Part shown: positions 17,821 to 27,359 of the stretch, piece after piece
How positions within the stretch are numbered: the first letter of the stretch is position 1
Layout: every line of letters starts with the position of its first letter
NCBI RefSeq assembly: GCF_000731675.1
Contig: NZ_JMIT01000003.1
Coordinates: 354,058-418,057 of the forward strand
Origin: Pseudomonas capeferrum
Lineage (GTDB): Bacteria > Pseudomonadota > Gammaproteobacteria > Pseudomonadales > Pseudomonadaceae
DNA length: 64,000 nt
Direction of reading: 5' to 3'
Made by a program: the position numbers and the translations under genes
The notes under the pieces: model-generated
The model's input: the letters and a program-made list of their open reading frames with translations, nothing else
Databases searched by the model: none
Told to the model about the DNA's origin: nothing

Positions 17821-18540
17821 ATGAGACTGTCCCGCTTCTTCATCGACGCTCCCCTGAGCCTTGGCGAGCATGACTTGCCCGAGGCCCAGGCCCATTACAT
17901 CGGCCGCGTGCTGCGCATGGCCCCGGGCGATGCCGTGCAACTGTTCGACGGCAGCGGCCAGGAGTTTCGCGGCCAATTGCTCGAAGTCGGCAAGAAAACC
18001 GTGCGCGTAGCACTGGACCAGACCCTTGCCGGCCAGGCCGAATCGCCGCTGCACATCCACCTCGGCCAGGGCTTGTCCCGTGGCGAACGGATGGATTGGG
18101 CGATCCAGAAAGCCACCGAACTGGGCGCCAATGAAATTACCCCGATCGTCAGCGAACGCTGTGAAGTCCGCCTGAAAGACGAACGCGCCGACAAACGCCT
18201 GGCCCACTGGCGCCAGGTGGCCATCAGTGCGTGCGAACAGTGCGGCCGGTCGAGCGTGCCGGTGATTCACTCGCCGGTGACACTGGCCGAATGGGTCAAG
18301 CACACCGAGGCCGACCTGAAACTGGTGCTGCACCCCGTGGCCGAACCGCTGACCAGCCACGCCACGCCGTCACGCCTGGCCTTCTTGATTGGCCCTGAAG
18401 GTGGCCTGAACGACGCCGAAGTCGACCAGGCCAAGGCCGCCGGCTTCCACGCCGCCCGCCTCGGCCCACGCGTGCTGCGCACCGAAACCGCGCCAGTGGT
18501 GGCGTTGTCGGTGGCACAGCAGTTGTGGGGCGACTTTTAA
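17821..18540 (+). CDS. rsmE: 16S rRNA (uracil(1498)-N(3))-methyltransferase
   Basis: RsmE methylates N3 of U1498 in 16S rRNA in the assembled 30S subunit, using S-adenosylmethionine. The 239-residue product has the N-terminal PUA-like domain ('AHYIGRVLRMAPGDAVQLFDGSG') and then the SPOUT methyltransferase domain. 'KATELGANEITPIVSERCEV' near 100 and 'FLIGPEGGLNDAEVDQAKAAGF' near 190 lead to the knot sequence 'RLGPRVLRTETAPVVAL' near 215. All key motifs are intact. A second RsmE-type gene sits at 54114. Confidence 0.94.
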   Translation: MRLSRFFIDAPLSLGEHDLPEAQAHYIGRVLRMAPGDAVQLFDGSGQEFRGQLLEVGKKTVRVALDQTLAGQAESPLHIHLGQGLSRGERMDWAIQKATELGANEITPIVSERCEVRLKDERADKRLAHWRQVAISACEQCGRSSVPVIHSPVTLAEWVKHTEADLKLVLHPVAEPLTSHATPSRLAFLIGPEGGLNDAEVDQAKAAGFHAARLGPRVLRTETAPVVALSVAQQLWGDF

Positions 18541-18548
18541 CCCAGCGC

Positions 18549-19166
18549 CTAGCGCACGTAGAACGACACGGCAATGAAGTGCATCACACTGCCGGCGATC
18601 ACGAACAGGTGCCAGATGCCGTGCCAGTGTCGAAAACGGCTGTCGAAGGCAAAGAAGATGATGCCCACCGTGTAGAACACGCCGCCGGCCGCCAGCCAGG
18701 CGAAGCCGGCGGTGCCGAGGCTGCGCAGTAGCGGGTCGACCGCCACCAGGACGATCCAGCCCATCACCGCATAGATTATGATGGACAGCACCCGCGCCTC
18801 GGAGCGGGGCTTGATCTCCTGCAGCATGCCGATTACCGCCAGCCCCCACACCACCCCGAACAGGCTCCAGCCCCAAGGCCCACGCAAGCTGACCAGGCAG
18901 AATGGCGTATAGCTGCCGGCGATCAGCAGGTAGATCGACAGGTGATCGAGCTTGCGCATGATCACCTTCGCCCGCCCGCGCGTGCTGTGGTAGAGGGTGG
19001 AGATGCTGTACAGCAGCAGCAGCGTGCCGCCGTAGATGGAGAAACTGACGATCTTCCAGGGGTCGCCCTGCAGGCCCGCGACGACGATCAGCCAGATGGC
19101 ACCTATGCAGGCCAGGACGGCACCGACCAGGTGGGTCCAGGCGTTGAAGCGTTCACCGTAATACAT
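18549..19166 (-). CDS. Hemolysin III family membrane protein (YqfA/PAQR-like)
   Basis: The 205-residue protein has seven hydrophobic segments. 'GERFNAWTHLVGAVLACIG' near residue 4 and 'SISTLYHST' near 60 carry the Ser-His motif of the PAQR/hemolysin III family, and 'HWHGIWHLFVIAGSVMHFIAV' near 180 carries the C-terminal HxxxH. These form a metal site in the family, which suggests hydrolase activity on lipids; true haemolysis is doubtful. The start at 19166 has a strong aaaggaggt ribosome site; the open 30 codons upstream contain part of a repeat. It converges on rsmE with an 8-bp gap. Confidence 0.92.
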   Translation of the reverse strand: MYYGERFNAWTHLVGAVLACIGAIWLIVVAGLQGDPWKIVSFSIYGGTLLLLYSISTLYHSTRGRAKVIMRKLDHLSIYLLIAGSYTPFCLVSLRGPWGWSLFGVVWGLAVIGMLQEIKPRSEARVLSIIIYAVMGWIVLVAVDPLLRSLGTAGFAWLAAGGVFYTVGIIFFAFDSRFRHWHGIWHLFVIAGSVMHFIAVSFYVR

Positions 19167-19218
19167 GCAAACACAGACCTCCTTTGGCGGGCTGGGTTCC
19201 TGAGGTGTTCCGTTCGTC

Positions 19219-19296
19219 CCTCTTCGCGGGGCAAGCCGCTCCCTCAGGTTGGACAAAATGCTGTGCCTGTGGGCGCGGGCTTGCCCCGCGAAGAGG
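19219..19296. repeat. REP pair, 'cttcgcggggcaagc' type
   Basis: The left arm 'cctcttcgcggggcaagccgc' region (19219-19239) and the right arm (19275-19296) are nearly complementary. It lies 17 bp beyond the stop codon of the leftward chpC gene and probably ends the Pil-Chp transcript. Copies of the same family are at 42267 and 61874. Confidence 0.85.
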
Positions 19297-19313
19297 CCCG
19301 ATCAAACGCCCTA

Positions 19314-19787
19314 TTATCCAGGCTCAGGTTGCAATTGCGCGTCACGCACCAAGCGCTCCAGCGCCACCAGGTCCGGCACCCGCGCCACCTGCTCGCCCAC
19401 CTGCACCGCTGCCAACTCCAGGCTGCCCAGCGCCACGTCCACGTAATTGAGCTGGCTGTCGAGCTTGCACGAACGCGGGATGTCCTGCAGCAGTACCGCC
19501 AGGTAACGCAGCCCGGTATCGCCCAGCGCATTGAGCACCACGATACGTGCCCGCTCACCACACGGGGTATCCCCCCCGCACGCCGCCTCGAAACCGATCA
19601 GCGGCAACCGTTGCTGGCGCCAGTCTATCCAGCCCAGGTGCCAGGCAGGCTCGCCACGCTGACACAGCAGGTTGCGCTGGGCGATCAGTTCGGCCACGGC
19701 AACATTGGGCAAGACCAAAGTCCGGTCGCCCAAGGGCAGCAACAGGCCGGTCAGGCTGCTGCGCTGGCTGGAGATAAGTTCAAGCAT
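19314..19787 (-). CDS. chpC: CheW-like adaptor protein of the Chp system
   Basis: The 157-residue protein should link a receptor to the ChpA kinase. It shows the CheW pattern in degenerate form: 'LLLPLGDRTLVLPNVAVAEL' at the N-terminus, 'WHLGWIDWRQQRLPLIGFEAA' near residue 50 (the CheW 'xGxxxWRGxxLPL' turn), and 'RARIVVLNAL' near 80. Its start overlaps the chpA stop by 8 bp, which implies translational coupling. In P. aeruginosa the equivalent position after chpA holds chpB (methylesterase) and then chpC; here the methylesterase gene is absent. It is the last gene of the operon. Confidence 0.82.
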   Translation of the reverse strand: MLELISSQRSSLTGLLLPLGDRTLVLPNVAVAELIAQRNLLCQRGEPAWHLGWIDWRQQRLPLIGFEAACGGDTPCGERARIVVLNALGDTGLRYLAVLLQDIPRSCKLDSQLNYVDVALGSLELAAVQVGEQVARVPDLVALERLVRDAQLQPEPG

Positions 19788-22700
19788 GGGCCTGGCTCCA
19801 ATGGGCGATGCTCTGCAACAACACAGACTCTTGATAAGGCTTGCCCAGGTACTCGTTGACACCGATGGCCATGGCACGGTCGCGGTGCTTCTGCCCTGTG
19901 CGTGAGGTAATCATGATGATCGGCAAGCCCTTCAGGCGCTCGTCACGGCGGATGCGCGTGGCCACCTCGAAACCGTCCATGCGCGGCATCTCGATATCCA
20001 GCAGCAACACATCGGGGCGATGCTCTTCCAGCTGCGCCATGGCATCGACCCCGTCCTTGGCCGTCAGTACGTTCATGCCATGACGCTCCAGCAGCCGGCT
20101 GGTGACCTTGCGTACCGTCACCGAATCGTCCACCACCATCACCAGCAGTGCCCGTCGCGGCGCCGGGCCGAACAGCTGGCGCTGCGCGTCGCCACCACCC
20201 GGCAGGCGCGCCAGGCGCCTTTGCTGACCACGCAACTGGCCAAGCAGGTCGAGAATCAGCACCACCCGGCCGTCACCCAGCAAGGTCGCCCCAGACAACC
20301 CGGCAACCGCGGCGAATTGTGGGCCGAGGCTCTTCACCACGATCTCGCGGCTAGGCGACAGGCTGTCGGCCTGGATCGCGAACGACTGTTCCTGGGAATG
20401 CACCAGCAGCACTGGCAGCGGCACGCTCTGGCCAAGCAGGCTGGGCCGTGGCAACCCTTGCAGCAGCTCACCCAGGTAGCGCAACGCGTAGGTGTGGCCC
20501 GCGTAGACGTACTGCGGGGTATCCAGCTGGTAACAGGCCGCCAGCTCCGCCGGCGGCACGCGGACGATGCCCTCGATGGTATTGAGCGGGATCGCGTATT
20601 GGTCCTCGCCCAGGTGCACCATCAGCGCACGGTTGATCGACACGGTGAACGGCAGCCGGATCAAAAAGCGCGCGCCCTTGCCCTGGGCCGACTCGATGGT
20701 CATCGAGCCGCCCAACTGTTTGACCTCTTCGTGCACCACGTCCATGCCCAGGCCACGCCCGGAGATCTGGGTGATCTTCTCGGCGGTGGAGAAACCGGGG
20801 CGCAGAATGAACTGCAACACCTCGTGGTCGCTCAAGTGCGCCTGCGGGTCCAGCAGGCCACGCTTGATCGCCTTGCGCCGCACCGCCTCCAACGGCACGC
20901 CGGCGCCGTCGTCGGTCATCTCGATGACAATGTCGGCGCCTTCGTGCAACAGGTTCAGGTGAATCGTGCCGTGCTCCGGCTTACCCGCCGCCAGGCGCGC
21001 TTCGCGGCTTTCCAGGCCATGGTCTACAGCGTTGCGCAGCATGTGCTCCAGGGGCGCCACCATGCGTTCGAGCACGCTGCGGTCCAGCTCGCCCTCGGCA
21101 TTGCCGACCACCAGCTCGACCTGCTTGCCCAGCTCACTGGCAACCTGGCGCACCACGCGCTGCAAGCGCGGCACCAAGCGTTCGAACGGCACCATCAGGG
21201 TGGCGGTCAGGCCTTCTTGCAACTGGCTGTTCACCCGCGCCTGCTGCTGCAACAGGCTATAGGCCTCCTGTGCCCGCTGGGCCAGGGTTTCCTTCAGGTC
21301 GAGCAGGTCGGACGCCGACTCGAACAAGGCCCGTGACAGCTGCTGCAACTGCGAGTGGCGGTCCATTTCCAGCGGGTCGAAGTCGTCGTAGGCGTCGCCC
21401 TCGAACGCCTGCCGGCTGGAGATTCGCCCCTGGGTCTCGACGTCCAGGCGCAGCAGCTGGTCGCGCATGCGCTCCAGGGTGGTTTCCATTTCGTTGAGGG
21501 TGAATTGGGCATCGTTGACCTGCTGCTCGATGCGGCCACGGATGACCGAATGCTCACCGGCCAGGTTGCCCAGGTCGTCGAGCAGTTCGGCATCGACCTT
21601 GACCATGTCACCCGCCACCCGCTCCGGTGCCGCCACGGGCGCCTCGAGGGCCGTAGCCTCCTGCGGCCCCTGGCCCGCGGCGCTGTCGGTCAGGGCCGCG
21701 CTGCTGAAGTTGCGGATGTAGTCGATCAGCGCCGTGGCCGCGTGCAGCGGCTGCCCCAGGCGCACGGCATCGAGCATGTGCGCCAGGCGGTCATGGCAAT
21801 TCTGCAACAGGGCAAACAGGGGCGGGCTCGGCGGCAGGCGGCCGGCGGCGAGCAGTTCGTACAGAAATTCCAGTTCGTGGGCCAGGTCGCCGATGGCGGC
21901 GATCTCGACCATGCGCGCGCCCCCTTTGAGGGTGTGCAGGTCGCGCAGCAGGTTTTCCACCTCGACGCTGTTGCGCGGGTCAGCCTGCCAGCGCGCCAAG
22001 GCCGCCGCAGCGCTCTCGACGATGTCCGAGCTTTCTTCCAGGAAGACGTCCAGCAGCTCCTTGTCGCCTGGGCTGTCAGGCTCCTCGGCCGACACGTCGC
22101 CTGCAGCCGGCAGCAACGCAGGGCGCGACAGCCCCAAGCCAAGCTCCATGTCGGGGTGCAGCGGCGTGACCGAATCGATACCTACCAGGCCGGTGGCGTC
22201 CGGGGCCAGGGCCTGCGCCAACAGGCTGCGCAAGCTGTCGACCAGTGCTGGCCGGGACGAAATTTCTTGCCCTGCGGCCACTTCGTCGAGCATGTCGAGC
22301 AGGGCTTCGTGGCCCGATTGCGCGTGGGCGAAAAAGCGCGGGTCGGCGGCCAGGCTGCCCTCCTCCACGGCGCCATAGACATCGAGCAGGGCCTCGCAGA
22401 CGTCGTCCATCTGCCACAGGTCGGCCAGGTGCGCCGCATGGCCAAGGCTGGTCAGCTCATCGAGCAGGGTATCCAGGGGCCCGCGTTGGCCCGGCTGCTC
22501 CTGCCAACGCGACAGCAACGACTCGGCGTCGAGCAGAATGTCCATGGCCTGGGCCAGGAAGCTGGCGGTCTGCTGCGGGTCGCGCTTGCTGCGCCGCGCA
22601 TGCTGGGCATCTTCATGCAGGCTGGCCAGGCGCACATCCACCGCCTGGCCGACCTGTTCGATCAAATCGCCAGCGCCGGGGATGGCCGCCAGCGGCGTGC

Positions 22701-24723
22701 TGTCCAGTTGTGCCAGCCCCAAGTGGAACAGTGAACGCCCCGCTTCCAGCCATTCGAGCTCGGCCACTTGCAGGGGCAACTGGTGGCCCTTGTACTCGCG
22801 CGCCAGGCGGTCGAACGCGGTGGCCAGCTCGGCGACCGGCATCACCCCGGCCATCGCAGCACTGCCCTTGAGCGTATGCAGGGCACGCTGCAGGCTGTCG
22901 CTGACCGGCGTGTCCTGGCCTTCGGCGCCCTGCAAAAATGCCTCAAGGCTGTCCAGGTGGCCGTGCGCCTCGTTGCGGAAGATATCCAGCAATTGTGGGT
23001 CGAGGCCATCGATGTCGGCGGCGGGTGGCGCATCGTTTTCGGCCAGCGCGTGCAGATGCCCGGCCAGTTGCTCGATTTCGGTCAGTTGCGGCAACTGCCC
23101 GGCAGCAAAGTCGGACAACAGGTCCGGAAGGTGCACGAACGCCTGCTGCAAGGCCACCACCCCTTCCGGGGTAAGCACGATACGGCCTTCGAGCATGCGG
23201 TTGAGCAAGTGCTCCGCGCCCCAGGCCAGTTCCGCCACCGCCTCGGCATGCACCATTCGGCCGCTGCCCTTGAGCGTATGCAGCGCGCGGCGCACCTCCA
23301 GCAAGGCATCGCGCTGCTGGTTGTCGGCTCGCCAGCGCAACCAGTGGCGTTCGATTTCCGGCAGCAGCTCACCCGCTTCTTCCAGGAACACTTCGCGCAG
23401 CTCGTCATCGATGCCGTCGCCGTTGTCGTCCAGGCCGAGGCCCGTTTCGCTGACCAGGCACGTCACGCCCAGCGCCGCCAGGCTGACACGCGCCATGTCG
23501 ATGAAGGGCTGGCCATCGGCCAGCGGGTCGGCCACCCGCCATTGCAGATAGCACTCGGCAGCGCTCAGGGCGTCGGCCAGGTGTGCCAGCTCATCGGCCG
23601 GTGGTTCGACGTCCAGGTGCTGCAACCAGCGCTGCACGTAGCTCGCGCACCCGGCAAAGACCTCGGCTGGCCCGGGCAGCATCAGCATCGCCAACGCCCC
23701 GCGCACCTGCTGCAGCAACCCCGGCAGCGGCTGCAGGCGTTGCCGCGGCCAATCGGACTCCAGGCAATCACCGATCAAGTCCTTGGCCTGCTGCAAGACC
23801 GCCAGCGACTCGCTCAGCACCAACTGGCGGATCTCGGCCAGGTCCGAGCCCGGCATGCCGCCCTGGCCGCTTTCTTCCAGCGGGCCGACCATGCCATTGA
23901 GCGTCGCCTCCACATACAACAGGGCACCCGCCACATCCATCAATACCGCGTCATCCACCGAGCCCTCGCCCGGTGCCAGGGCCTGCAGCGCCAGCACCTG
24001 GTCGATGATCACCCGCCGCGGCTGCTGGAAGCCCAGTACCGCCAGGGTGTCGGCGACATGGCGCAAGGGGGCGAGCAAGGCTTGCGATTGTTCACTGTGC
24101 GGCAGGCCGCCACGCACGAACTGGTCCAGGCGCTCCTTGATACGCATCAGGTCGTCGCACAGCGCGCTCACCACCGAGCGCAAGGCATCGCGACCGGGCC
24201 CGGCCTGCATCTGCTCCCGCCAGTTGCCCAGCGACAGGTCGAGGTTGGCCAAATCGTCGGAACCGGCAAAGCGCTGCGCCGTGCCGCTGATCAGGCTGGC
24301 CTGGGCCAGGGGCTCCACGCCACGGCAGGCGCGCAGTTGGTTGAGCAACGGCAGCATCACCAACGGCAGGTCGTGGCGGGCGCCGCGCAGCCGCTCCAGG
24401 TACGACGGCAGTTGCTCCAGGCCTCGGAACAATGCCCCCAGGCAGTCACCCCGAGGGCTGACTTGACCCTCGGCCAAGGCCCGGGCGAACAGCTCCAGCT
24501 CTTCGGCCAGGCGCGTCGCGCCGCGCAGTTCGAGCATGCGCAGGCAACCGTGCACCTGGTGCAGGTTGTCGACCACGAACGCCAGCATGGACAAGTCGCC
24601 CGGCTCGCCGGCAAAGCGCTCCAGGGCCTGTCGCGCCTGGCCCAGGCAGTCGAGGATGGCGGCCTTGGTCCAGGCCAGCGCTACCGTTTCGTGGCGCTCG
24701 GGGCTTACAGCAGCAGAAGCCAT
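19780..24723 (-). CDS. chpA: Hybrid chemotaxis histidine kinase ChpA (CheA-like)
   Basis: The 1647-residue cytoplasmic kinase feeds PilG and PilH. The N-terminal region has a degenerate HPt-like segment ('LHQVHGCLRMLEL'). Three intact HPt motifs 'LHTLKG' place the phosphorylated His near residues 482, 616 and 930. Then come dimerisation, ATPase ('HMLRNAVDHGLESREARLAAGKP', 'DDGAGVPLEAVR', 'SGRGLGMDVV'), a CheW-like domain, and a C-terminal receiver with phospho-Asp near 1576 ('LLLDIEMPRMDGFEVA'). P. aeruginosa ChpA is much longer (about 2470 residues, eight Xpt sites), so this one is shortened. A second ATG six bases upstream abuts the gagga site, so the start at 24723 is preferred. Confidence 0.93.
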   Translation of the reverse strand: MASAAVSPERHETVALAWTKAAILDCLGQARQALERFAGEPGDLSMLAFVVDNLHQVHGCLRMLELRGATRLAEELELFARALAEGQVSPRGDCLGALFRGLEQLPSYLERLRGARHDLPLVMLPLLNQLRACRGVEPLAQASLISGTAQRFAGSDDLANLDLSLGNWREQMQAGPGRDALRSVVSALCDDLMRIKERLDQFVRGGLPHSEQSQALLAPLRHVADTLAVLGFQQPRRVIIDQVLALQALAPGEGSVDDAVLMDVAGALLYVEATLNGMVGPLEESGQGGMPGSDLAEIRQLVLSESLAVLQQAKDLIGDCLESDWPRQRLQPLPGLLQQVRGALAMLMLPGPAEVFAGCASYVQRWLQHLDVEPPADELAHLADALSAAECYLQWRVADPLADGQPFIDMARVSLAALGVTCLVSETGLGLDDNGDGIDDELREVFLEEAGELLPEIERHWLRWRADNQQRDALLEVRRALHTLKGSGRMVHAEAVAELAWGAEHLLNRMLEGRIVLTPEGVVALQQAFVHLPDLLSDFAAGQLPQLTEIEQLAGHLHALAENDAPPAADIDGLDPQLLDIFRNEAHGHLDSLEAFLQGAEGQDTPVSDSLQRALHTLKGSAAMAGVMPVAELATAFDRLAREYKGHQLPLQVAELEWLEAGRSLFHLGLAQLDSTPLAAIPGAGDLIEQVGQAVDVRLASLHEDAQHARRSKRDPQQTASFLAQAMDILLDAESLLSRWQEQPGQRGPLDTLLDELTSLGHAAHLADLWQMDDVCEALLDVYGAVEEGSLAADPRFFAHAQSGHEALLDMLDEVAAGQEISSRPALVDSLRSLLAQALAPDATGLVGIDSVTPLHPDMELGLGLSRPALLPAAGDVSAEEPDSPGDKELLDVFLEESSDIVESAAAALARWQADPRNSVEVENLLRDLHTLKGGARMVEIAAIGDLAHELEFLYELLAAGRLPPSPPLFALLQNCHDRLAHMLDAVRLGQPLHAATALIDYIRNFSSAALTDSAAGQGPQEATALEAPVAAPERVAGDMVKVDAELLDDLGNLAGEHSVIRGRIEQQVNDAQFTLNEMETTLERMRDQLLRLDVETQGRISSRQAFEGDAYDDFDPLEMDRHSQLQQLSRALFESASDLLDLKETLAQRAQEAYSLLQQQARVNSQLQEGLTATLMVPFERLVPRLQRVVRQVASELGKQVELVVGNAEGELDRSVLERMVAPLEHMLRNAVDHGLESREARLAAGKPEHGTIHLNLLHEGADIVIEMTDDGAGVPLEAVRRKAIKRGLLDPQAHLSDHEVLQFILRPGFSTAEKITQISGRGLGMDVVHEEVKQLGGSMTIESAQGKGARFLIRLPFTVSINRALMVHLGEDQYAIPLNTIEGIVRVPPAELAACYQLDTPQYVYAGHTYALRYLGELLQGLPRPSLLGQSVPLPVLLVHSQEQSFAIQADSLSPSREIVVKSLGPQFAAVAGLSGATLLGDGRVVLILDLLGQLRGQQRRLARLPGGGDAQRQLFGPAPRRALLVMVVDDSVTVRKVTSRLLERHGMNVLTAKDGVDAMAQLEEHRPDVLLLDIEMPRMDGFEVATRIRRDERLKGLPIIMITSRTGQKHRDRAMAIGVNEYLGKPYQESVLLQSIAHWSQAHA

Positions 24724-24732
24724 GGGCATTCC

Positions 24733-26793
24733 TCAGCGCGGCTCGGCGGGTGCCGGCAGGGTAAAACCAGAGACCGACCGGCGCATTTCGCTGGCCATGC
24801 GTGCCAGGTGGCGGATGCTGTCGGCCGTGGCGCCAGACCCTGCCGATGTCTGTGCGGTGATCTGCTGGATGACCGCCATGGTGTGGGAAATCTGCCCGGC
24901 AGAGGACGTCTGCAACTGGGCCGCGTCGGAAATACTGTGGATCAGTTCGGCCAGGGTCTGTGACACCCCTTCGATTTCCGCCAGCGCCACCCCGGCATCC
25001 TGGGCCAGGCGCGCGCCGCGTACCACTTCGGCGGTGGTCTGCTCCATGGAGATCACCGCCTCGTTGGTATCGGCCTGAATGGTCCGTACCAGCGCTTCGA
25101 TCTGTCGCGTGGCCGACGACGACCGTTCGGCCAGCCGCTGCACCTCGTCGGCAACCACCGCAAACCCGCGCCCGGCTTCACCGGCCAGCGACGCCTGGAT
25201 CGCCGCGTTGAGGGCGAGGATATTGGTCTGGTCGGCAATGTCGTCGATCAGGCTGACGATGTCGCCGATCTCCTGGGAAGATTCCCCCAGGCGCTTGATC
25301 CGTTTGGCGGTGTCCTGGATCTGCTCGCGAATGTTGTCCATACCGTTGATGGTGTTGTGCACCACCTCGTTGCCCTTGTTGGCAATCGCCACCGAGCGCT
25401 CGGCCACCTTGGCCGACTCGTACGCATGCGCCGAAACCCGGTCGATCGACTCGACCATGTCGCCCACCGCCTCGGACGCCTCGCTGATCTGCTCGGCCTG
25501 GTGTTCGGACGCCTTGGCCAGCTGGCGGGCGGTGTTCTGCGTGTCCTGCACGGCAGCGGCCACCTGTACGGCGCTGTGGTTGATGGTGGCGACCAGGTCG
25601 CGTAGCTGGTCGACCGAATAGTTGATCGAGTCGGCGATGGCGCCAGTGAAGTCCTCGGTAACCGACACGGTCACGGTCAGGTCGCCATCGGCCAGCTCTT
25701 CGATTTCGTCGAGCAGGCGCATGATCGCCTGCTGGTTGCGTTCGTTTTTTTCCGCCGTCTCGCGCAACTGCCGGTTGGTGGTGCGCACCATGACCAGGCC
25801 GATCAGGATGATCGAGGCCAGCGCCAACAGGCCCAGGGCGTAGCCACCGACGGTATCGAGGGTGCGCCCGCCGGCCAGGTTCTCGAAGCTGTTGGCCAAG
25901 TGCGAGGCCTCATCGAGCAGGGTCTGCGACAGGCTGAAGATGTTGCCCGCCGCTTCGCGCACGCGGAACAGCTCAGGCGATGTTTCGAGGATTTCGTCAA
26001 CCGAGCCTGCGACGAACTGGAACAGCTCGGCGATTTCGGCCAGCCGCGCCCGCGCATCGGCGTCCTCGACGCGGGTCACCTGGATGGCCGGGTTGCCGCC
26101 GAGCATGCCCTCGAGCACCTGGCCAAAGCGCCCGGCATCGCGGCCGAAGGCGTCGGCGGCCTGGGCCGCGGTGTCATCACCGGCCAGCACGGTATTGACC
26201 GAGCCGAGGATGCGTTCGGCCAGCAGTAACTGACGCTGGGCCACCACCACCTGGTTGGCCGGGGCGCCGCTCTGCAGCAGGATCTCGACCACTTTTTCGT
26301 ATTCGACCTGCAATTGCGGCACGGTCTCGGCAAGGGTCGCGGCCACCTGGTGCAGGGACAACACCGTCTGCTCACTGGCCAGAATGGTATCGGTGTTCTT
26401 GCGCAGGTTCTCCCAGTCCTGGCGCACCGCCTCCATCTCATCGCGCACCGTGACTGGCGCCGCCGGCAGGCCGGTGGACTTGTCGCCTTCACGCAGGTAG
26501 CTCCAGCGCCGTTCGAAATCGTTGCGTGCATCCGACAGCAGCTTGAACGCCAAGGCCTTGCCGGCCGCCGCCTCGGTGGCGTTCTTGGCAATGCGCTGGG
26601 ACAACACGCGAAGCTCGCCGGCATGGCCGATGTACTGCTTGTCGTAGTTGGACTGGGTGCTCAGGTAGGCAAAATTGGCGAACAGCAGGATGATCGACAG
26701 GATCAGGATCAGAAACAGCACGGTGATCTGCGCGATGCTGCGCGTGCGCGGAGCCATGGGCGTTGCGGTAGCACGGGTGGCGGGGTTGTTCAC
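24733..26793 (-). CDS. pilJ: Methyl-accepting chemotaxis-like protein PilJ
   Basis: PilJ is the inner-membrane receptor of the Pil-Chp system, which in P. aeruginosa controls type IV pili and surface sensing. The 686-residue product has a membrane segment at about 19-45, a periplasmic region with two PilJ-type modules ('ELRVLSQRIAKNATEAAAG' begins the first), a second membrane segment near 318-340, a HAMP-like region, and a signalling domain. The hairpin tip reads 'IADQTNILALNAAIQASLAG' rather than the usual EQTNLLALNAAIEAARAG, as in other PilJ proteins. It is preceded by pilI and followed 9 bp later by chpA with no pilK methyltransferase between. Confidence 0.95.
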   Translation of the reverse strand: MNNPATRATATPMAPRTRSIAQITVLFLILILSIILLFANFAYLSTQSNYDKQYIGHAGELRVLSQRIAKNATEAAAGKALAFKLLSDARNDFERRWSYLREGDKSTGLPAAPVTVRDEMEAVRQDWENLRKNTDTILASEQTVLSLHQVAATLAETVPQLQVEYEKVVEILLQSGAPANQVVVAQRQLLLAERILGSVNTVLAGDDTAAQAADAFGRDAGRFGQVLEGMLGGNPAIQVTRVEDADARARLAEIAELFQFVAGSVDEILETSPELFRVREAAGNIFSLSQTLLDEASHLANSFENLAGGRTLDTVGGYALGLLALASIILIGLVMVRTTNRQLRETAEKNERNQQAIMRLLDEIEELADGDLTVTVSVTEDFTGAIADSINYSVDQLRDLVATINHSAVQVAAAVQDTQNTARQLAKASEHQAEQISEASEAVGDMVESIDRVSAHAYESAKVAERSVAIANKGNEVVHNTINGMDNIREQIQDTAKRIKRLGESSQEIGDIVSLIDDIADQTNILALNAAIQASLAGEAGRGFAVVADEVQRLAERSSSATRQIEALVRTIQADTNEAVISMEQTTAEVVRGARLAQDAGVALAEIEGVSQTLAELIHSISDAAQLQTSSAGQISHTMAVIQQITAQTSAGSGATADSIRHLARMASEMRRSVSGFTLPAPAEPR

Positions 26794-26804
26794 GTTCGCA
26801 GGTC

Positions 26805-27359
26805 CTATAACGCCACATCGAGAAAGCCCGGCGCCTGGGCCAGGGCGAAGGGGCTGAAGATCGCCCAGTTGCGTTCACGCGGGAAGTGCCCCTGCACGAA
26901 GCGGGCAGCCGCGCGGATCAATGGCTGCGGCGGTGACAGTTCCAGGCTGCTCAGGGCAAAGTGCTGCAGGCCCAGCACCTCGTCCACCAGCAGGCCGACG
27001 AACAAGTCTTCGTGGTCGAGCACCAGCACCCGCCGCTGCTTGCCGGGCGCCGCCGGGCCGAGCCCGAAGAAACTGCTCAGGTCCATGACCGGCAACAACC
27101 GCCCGCGCAGGTTGGCCACCCCGCAGACCCAGGGTTGCACCCCCGGCACACGGCTGCTGCGCGGCTCGCGCAGCACTTCGGCGACTTCGCCCATGGGCGC
27201 GACGAACCATTGCCCGGCAATGCGAAAGCCGATCCCGCTCCACTGCTGCAGGCGGGTGTCCTGCGGGGGTTGGTCCGCCACCAGCAGGCGGCAGCGCCGG
27301 TCGATGTCCAGCAACAACTCGAAGGCGGTCAGCGACGCGCCCTGCGGGCGGGTGGTCAA
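26805..27359 (-). CDS. pilI: CheW-like adaptor PilI
   Basis: PilI couples PilJ to ChpA. The 184-residue product begins with a TTG overlapping the pilH stop (TTGA), so translation is coupled. 'FELLLDIDRRCRLLVADQPP' at the N-terminus and 'WSGIGFRIAGQWFVAPMGEV' near residue 45 match the PilI family. 'WVCGVANLRGRLLPVMDLSSFFGL' near 85 is the CheW signature (GxxNLRGxxLPVxDL), and 'VGLLVDEVLGLQ' near 130 is the usual second half. No ATG or GTG gives this N-terminus, which is why TTG was accepted. The gene ends 12 bp before pilJ. Confidence 0.88.
   Translation of the reverse strand: MTTRPQGASLTAFELLLDIDRRCRLLVADQPPQDTRLQQWSGIGFRIAGQWFVAPMGEVAEVLREPRSSRVPGVQPWVCGVANLRGRLLPVMDLSSFFGLGPAAPGKQRRVLVLDHEDLFVGLLVDEVLGLQHFALSSLELSPPQPLIRAAARFVQGHFPRERNWAIFSPFALAQAPGFLDVAL

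Noticed and set aside
22768..24963. A 731-codon open frame on the plus strand opposite chpA
   Set aside because: It is a reading of the antisense strand of a high-GC gene. It has no ribosome site and no recognisable domain, while the minus-strand frame shows a complete kinase.
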